Below are positions 14,437-15,895 of a DNA stretch of 15,895 nucleotides, piece by piece; the stretch's first letter is position 1; the number at the start of each line of letters is the position of its first letter. The position numbers were made by a program, and so were the translations under genes. The notes below the pieces were generated by a model that did no database searches, was not told the DNA's origin, and saw nothing but the letters and a program-made list of their open reading frames with translations. This DNA comes from JAGVGK01 sp038064935 (GTDB taxonomy: Bacteria > Patescibacteriota > Minisyncoccia > Phycocordibacterales > JACOZG01): the NCBI GenBank assembly GCA_038064935.1, contig JBBTRZ010000029.1, positions 1-15,895 on the forward strand, given 5' to 3'.

Positions 14437-14628
14437 ATGTCTTCATCCACCTCGGCCAACGCCTACAACTCCTTGCTTGGATTTTTAGTTATTCTGACCG
14501 CCCTCATCGGTCTGCCGGCCCTCGCAAAAACGATTATTTTTGTCGTTTTCGGTTTATTAATTATTCTTTTCGCTTTGGCGAGTAGTAATTTCGGCCAATC
14601 TGGTTCTCATGAATCGCCAAATTCTTAA
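14437..14628 (+). CDS. Small two-helix membrane protein, unrecognised
   Basis: 63 aa. A Ser-rich start precedes two closely spaced hydrophobic segments (about 13-30 and 32-49) separated by a single Lys region, then a polar tail (SSNFGQSGSHESPNS). No family is recognised. It begins 9 nt after the protease stop and its last 20 nt overlap the start of the DUF4015 gene, so it is probably real and translationally coupled. A helper or stabiliser of a neighbouring envelope protein is conceivable but unsupported. No Shine-Dalgarno is visible. Confidence 0.55.
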   Translation: MSSSTSANAYNSLLGFLVILTALIGLPALAKTIIFVVFGLLIILFALASSNFGQSGSHESPNS

Positions 14629-15841
14629 TCGCGGACTCGCCGCGGCCCTTCTTCTTTTAGTGGCTGTGGCTGGGTGGGGGGGCTACACTTTCTTCATTCG
14701 GCCGTTGTTCCTTCCGTCGTTTTTTCACTACGCGGTCGCCGATCAAGCGGTCGTTCCTGATGAAGGACCTCCGGTCCCAGTCAAACCGCCGATCACCCAT
14801 TTGTCAACGCCGTCGGCGGTTCGAGCAATTTATATGACGAGTTGGGTGGCAGGTACGCCGCGAGTGCGCGAACGGTTGGTGACCCTGATTGATGAGACGG
14901 AATTAAACAGTGTCGTGATTGATATTAAAGATTACACCGGCCGAATCGCATTTCTCACCGGTGATCCGACCCTCGACGGCAGTGGCGCGGTCGAGAAACG
15001 GATTGCGGATATCGAAGATTTCATCCGCCGTCTCCATGCGAAAAATATTTATGTTATCGGGCGCGTATCGGTCTTTCAGGATTCTTATTTCGTTGGCCAG
15101 CACCCAGAACTCGCGGTCCATCGCTCGTCCGACCCGTCTCGCCGAAGCGTAGCCGAGGTGGATGGTGGGGTGTGGAAGGACCGAAAGGGGATTAGTTGGT
15201 TGGAAGTGGGTGCGACTCCCGTCTGGAATTACATCGTCCAAATTGCTCGAGCGGCCCATGCCGTCGGCTTCGACGAAATCAATTTTGATTACATTCGCTT
15301 TCCCTCTGACGGGGATATGAAAGATATTAGTTATAAATATTTCGATCCCGCGCGGGAGACGCGCGCGGCTGTGCTTAAGCGTTTCTACGCCCATCTCTCG
15401 CAAGAGTTGAGTCCACTTCGGATACCGCTCTCGGTGGATTTATTTGGTCTCACGACGACGAGTTTGGATGATCTAGGCATCGGCCAGGTGCTGCTTGATG
15501 CCGCGCCCTACTTCGATTACATTGCGCCAATGGTTTATCCCTCGCATTTTGCGACTGGCTTTCTTGGTTTTTCCAAACCGGCAACAAAGCCCTATGAAGT
15601 GGTTAATTATGCGATGACTGAAGCGTCGAAGCGACTGCTCACCGCGAGTTCAACTCCCGTCCGGCATCTAGTCGGGTCAAATCAACTCCGTCCCTGGCTT
15701 CAAGACTTCGACCTCGGCGCCGACTACACCGCGGCGATGGTCCGCGCTCAAATTCAAGCGACCTACGACGCCGGTCTCACCTCCTGGATGCTCTGGAGTC
15801 CGAGCAATCACTATACCCGCGAAGCTCTGCGCAATAATTAG
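14609..15841 (+). CDS. Membrane-anchored DUF4015 putative glycoside hydrolase
   Basis: 410 aa. An N-terminal TM/signal anchor (about 9-28) and a Pro-rich linker (45-66) lead to a TIM-barrel-like domain (70-410). It starts with VRAIYMTSWVAGTPRVRERL and SVVIDIKDYTG, followed by IADIEDFIRRLHAKNIYVIGRV. Other family-like blocks are WLEVGATPVWNYIVQIARAA (197-216), GFDEINFDYIRFP (220-232), SVDLFGLTTT (275-284), APMVYPSHFATGFLG (306-320) and near the C-terminus WMLWSPSNHYT. These match the DUF4015 family (PF13200), annotated as putative glycosyl hydrolase; acidic residues in the DEINFDYIRFP strand are catalytic candidates (inference). The substrate is unknown; cell-wall glycan or external polysaccharide are both possible. 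The gene overlaps the small membrane-protein gene by 20 nt. Confidence 0.88.
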   Translation: MNRQILNRGLAAALLLLVAVAGWGGYTFFIRPLFLPSFFHYAVADQAVVPDEGPPVPVKPPITHLSTPSAVRAIYMTSWVAGTPRVRERLVTLIDETELNSVVIDIKDYTGRIAFLTGDPTLDGSGAVEKRIADIEDFIRRLHAKNIYVIGRVSVFQDSYFVGQHPELAVHRSSDPSRRSVAEVDGGVWKDRKGISWLEVGATPVWNYIVQIARAAHAVGFDEINFDYIRFPSDGDMKDISYKYFDPARETRAAVLKRFYAHLSQELSPLRIPLSVDLFGLTTTSLDDLGIGQVLLDAAPYFDYIAPMVYPSHFATGFLGFSKPATKPYEVVNYAMTEASKRLLTASSTPVRHLVGSNQLRPWLQDFDLGADYTAAMVRAQIQATYDAGLTSWMLWSPSNHYTREALRNN

Positions 15842-15866
15842 GGCTTTGTTGCATGAGAAATATCCA

Positions 15867-15895
15867 ATGATGTTTAAAAACCCGAGGCGTGTTCG
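15867..15895 (+). CDS. Possible start of a further gene, truncated by the right edge
   Basis: ATG-ATG-TTT-AAA opens a frame to the window edge, 25 nt after the DUF4015 stop. Nine codons (MMFKNPRRV) are not enough to identify anything. The AT-rich stretch just upstream could hold a promoter. Confidence 0.2.

Noticed and set aside
1..15895. Alternative genetic code (UGA = Gly) as in some CPR lineages
   Set aside because: TGA terminates murC and the MazF-like gene at the expected lengths, and no conserved domain is interrupted by an in-frame TGA.
15842..15895. Insertion-sequence end (GGCTTTGTTGCAT resembling IS6-type termini)
   Set aside because: Similarity is partial and there is no transposase or matching inverted repeat in view.

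Overview
The window looks like a chromosomal segment of a Candidate Phyla Radiation (Patescibacteria, Parcubacteria-like) bacterium. This assignment is inferred from the proteins. Two small membrane-anchored proteins (2381-3276) have motifs I associate with CPR hypothetical proteins. The surface proteins carry the CPR-style mix of cohesin, dockerin, FN3 with a poly-Gly linker, and an 'NNNP-F-W ... DGLM-SY-YK' Ig-like module. MurC and MurD are present in an otherwise surface-protein-dominated region. All three stop codons end genes and TGA is a real stop, so the code is standard table 11, not the Gly-UGA code of Gracilibacteria/Absconditabacteria. No tRNA, rRNA, CRISPR array or insertion sequence was seen.

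Layout. (1) 1-2359: 5'-truncated large fibrous surface protein with duplicated modules, YadA-head-like repeats, a tail-fibre-like C-terminal region and an acidic Pro-rich tail. (2) 2381-3276: two small single-TM proteins of unknown function. (3) 3283-7098: a secreted FN3/Ig/dockerin protein followed by two membrane-anchored cohesin proteins, together a possible self-contained cohesin-dockerin surface assembly. (4) 7099-7453: 355 bp with a doubtful small ORF, an intrinsic terminator and the murD promoter. (5) 7454-11055: murD and murC on the + strand with a divergent PgeF/YfiH (laccase-domain) gene between them on the - strand; murD and this gene converge on a shared bidirectional terminator. 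(6) 11059-11457: an orphan MazF/PemK-type endoribonuclease gene immediately behind murC. (7) 11596-14427: a large secreted M11 (gametolysin-like) zinc metalloprotease. (8) 14437-15841: a tiny two-helix membrane protein overlapping a membrane-anchored DUF4015 putative glycoside hydrolase. A further gene may begin at the right edge.

How it fits together. The common theme is the cell envelope: peptidoglycan precursor synthesis (MurC, MurD and a possible editing factor), an exported adhesive or fibrous layer, non-covalent docking of exported protein to membrane cohesins, and extracellular hydrolases. Several starts (2381, 7454, 9745 and perhaps 11596) have a -10 or extended -10 box 9-11 nt before the ATG and no Shine-Dalgarno, which suggests leaderless mRNAs. 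The PgeF-like gene stands apart with a strong AAGGAG site. Base composition changes sharply inside single ORFs (the protease and the fibrous protein), indicating domain-level mosaicism. Two perfect or near-perfect palindromes sit in frame inside coding sequence (cohesin gene and murD), resembling protein-coding palindromic elements. Everything here is read by eye; no database search was run.
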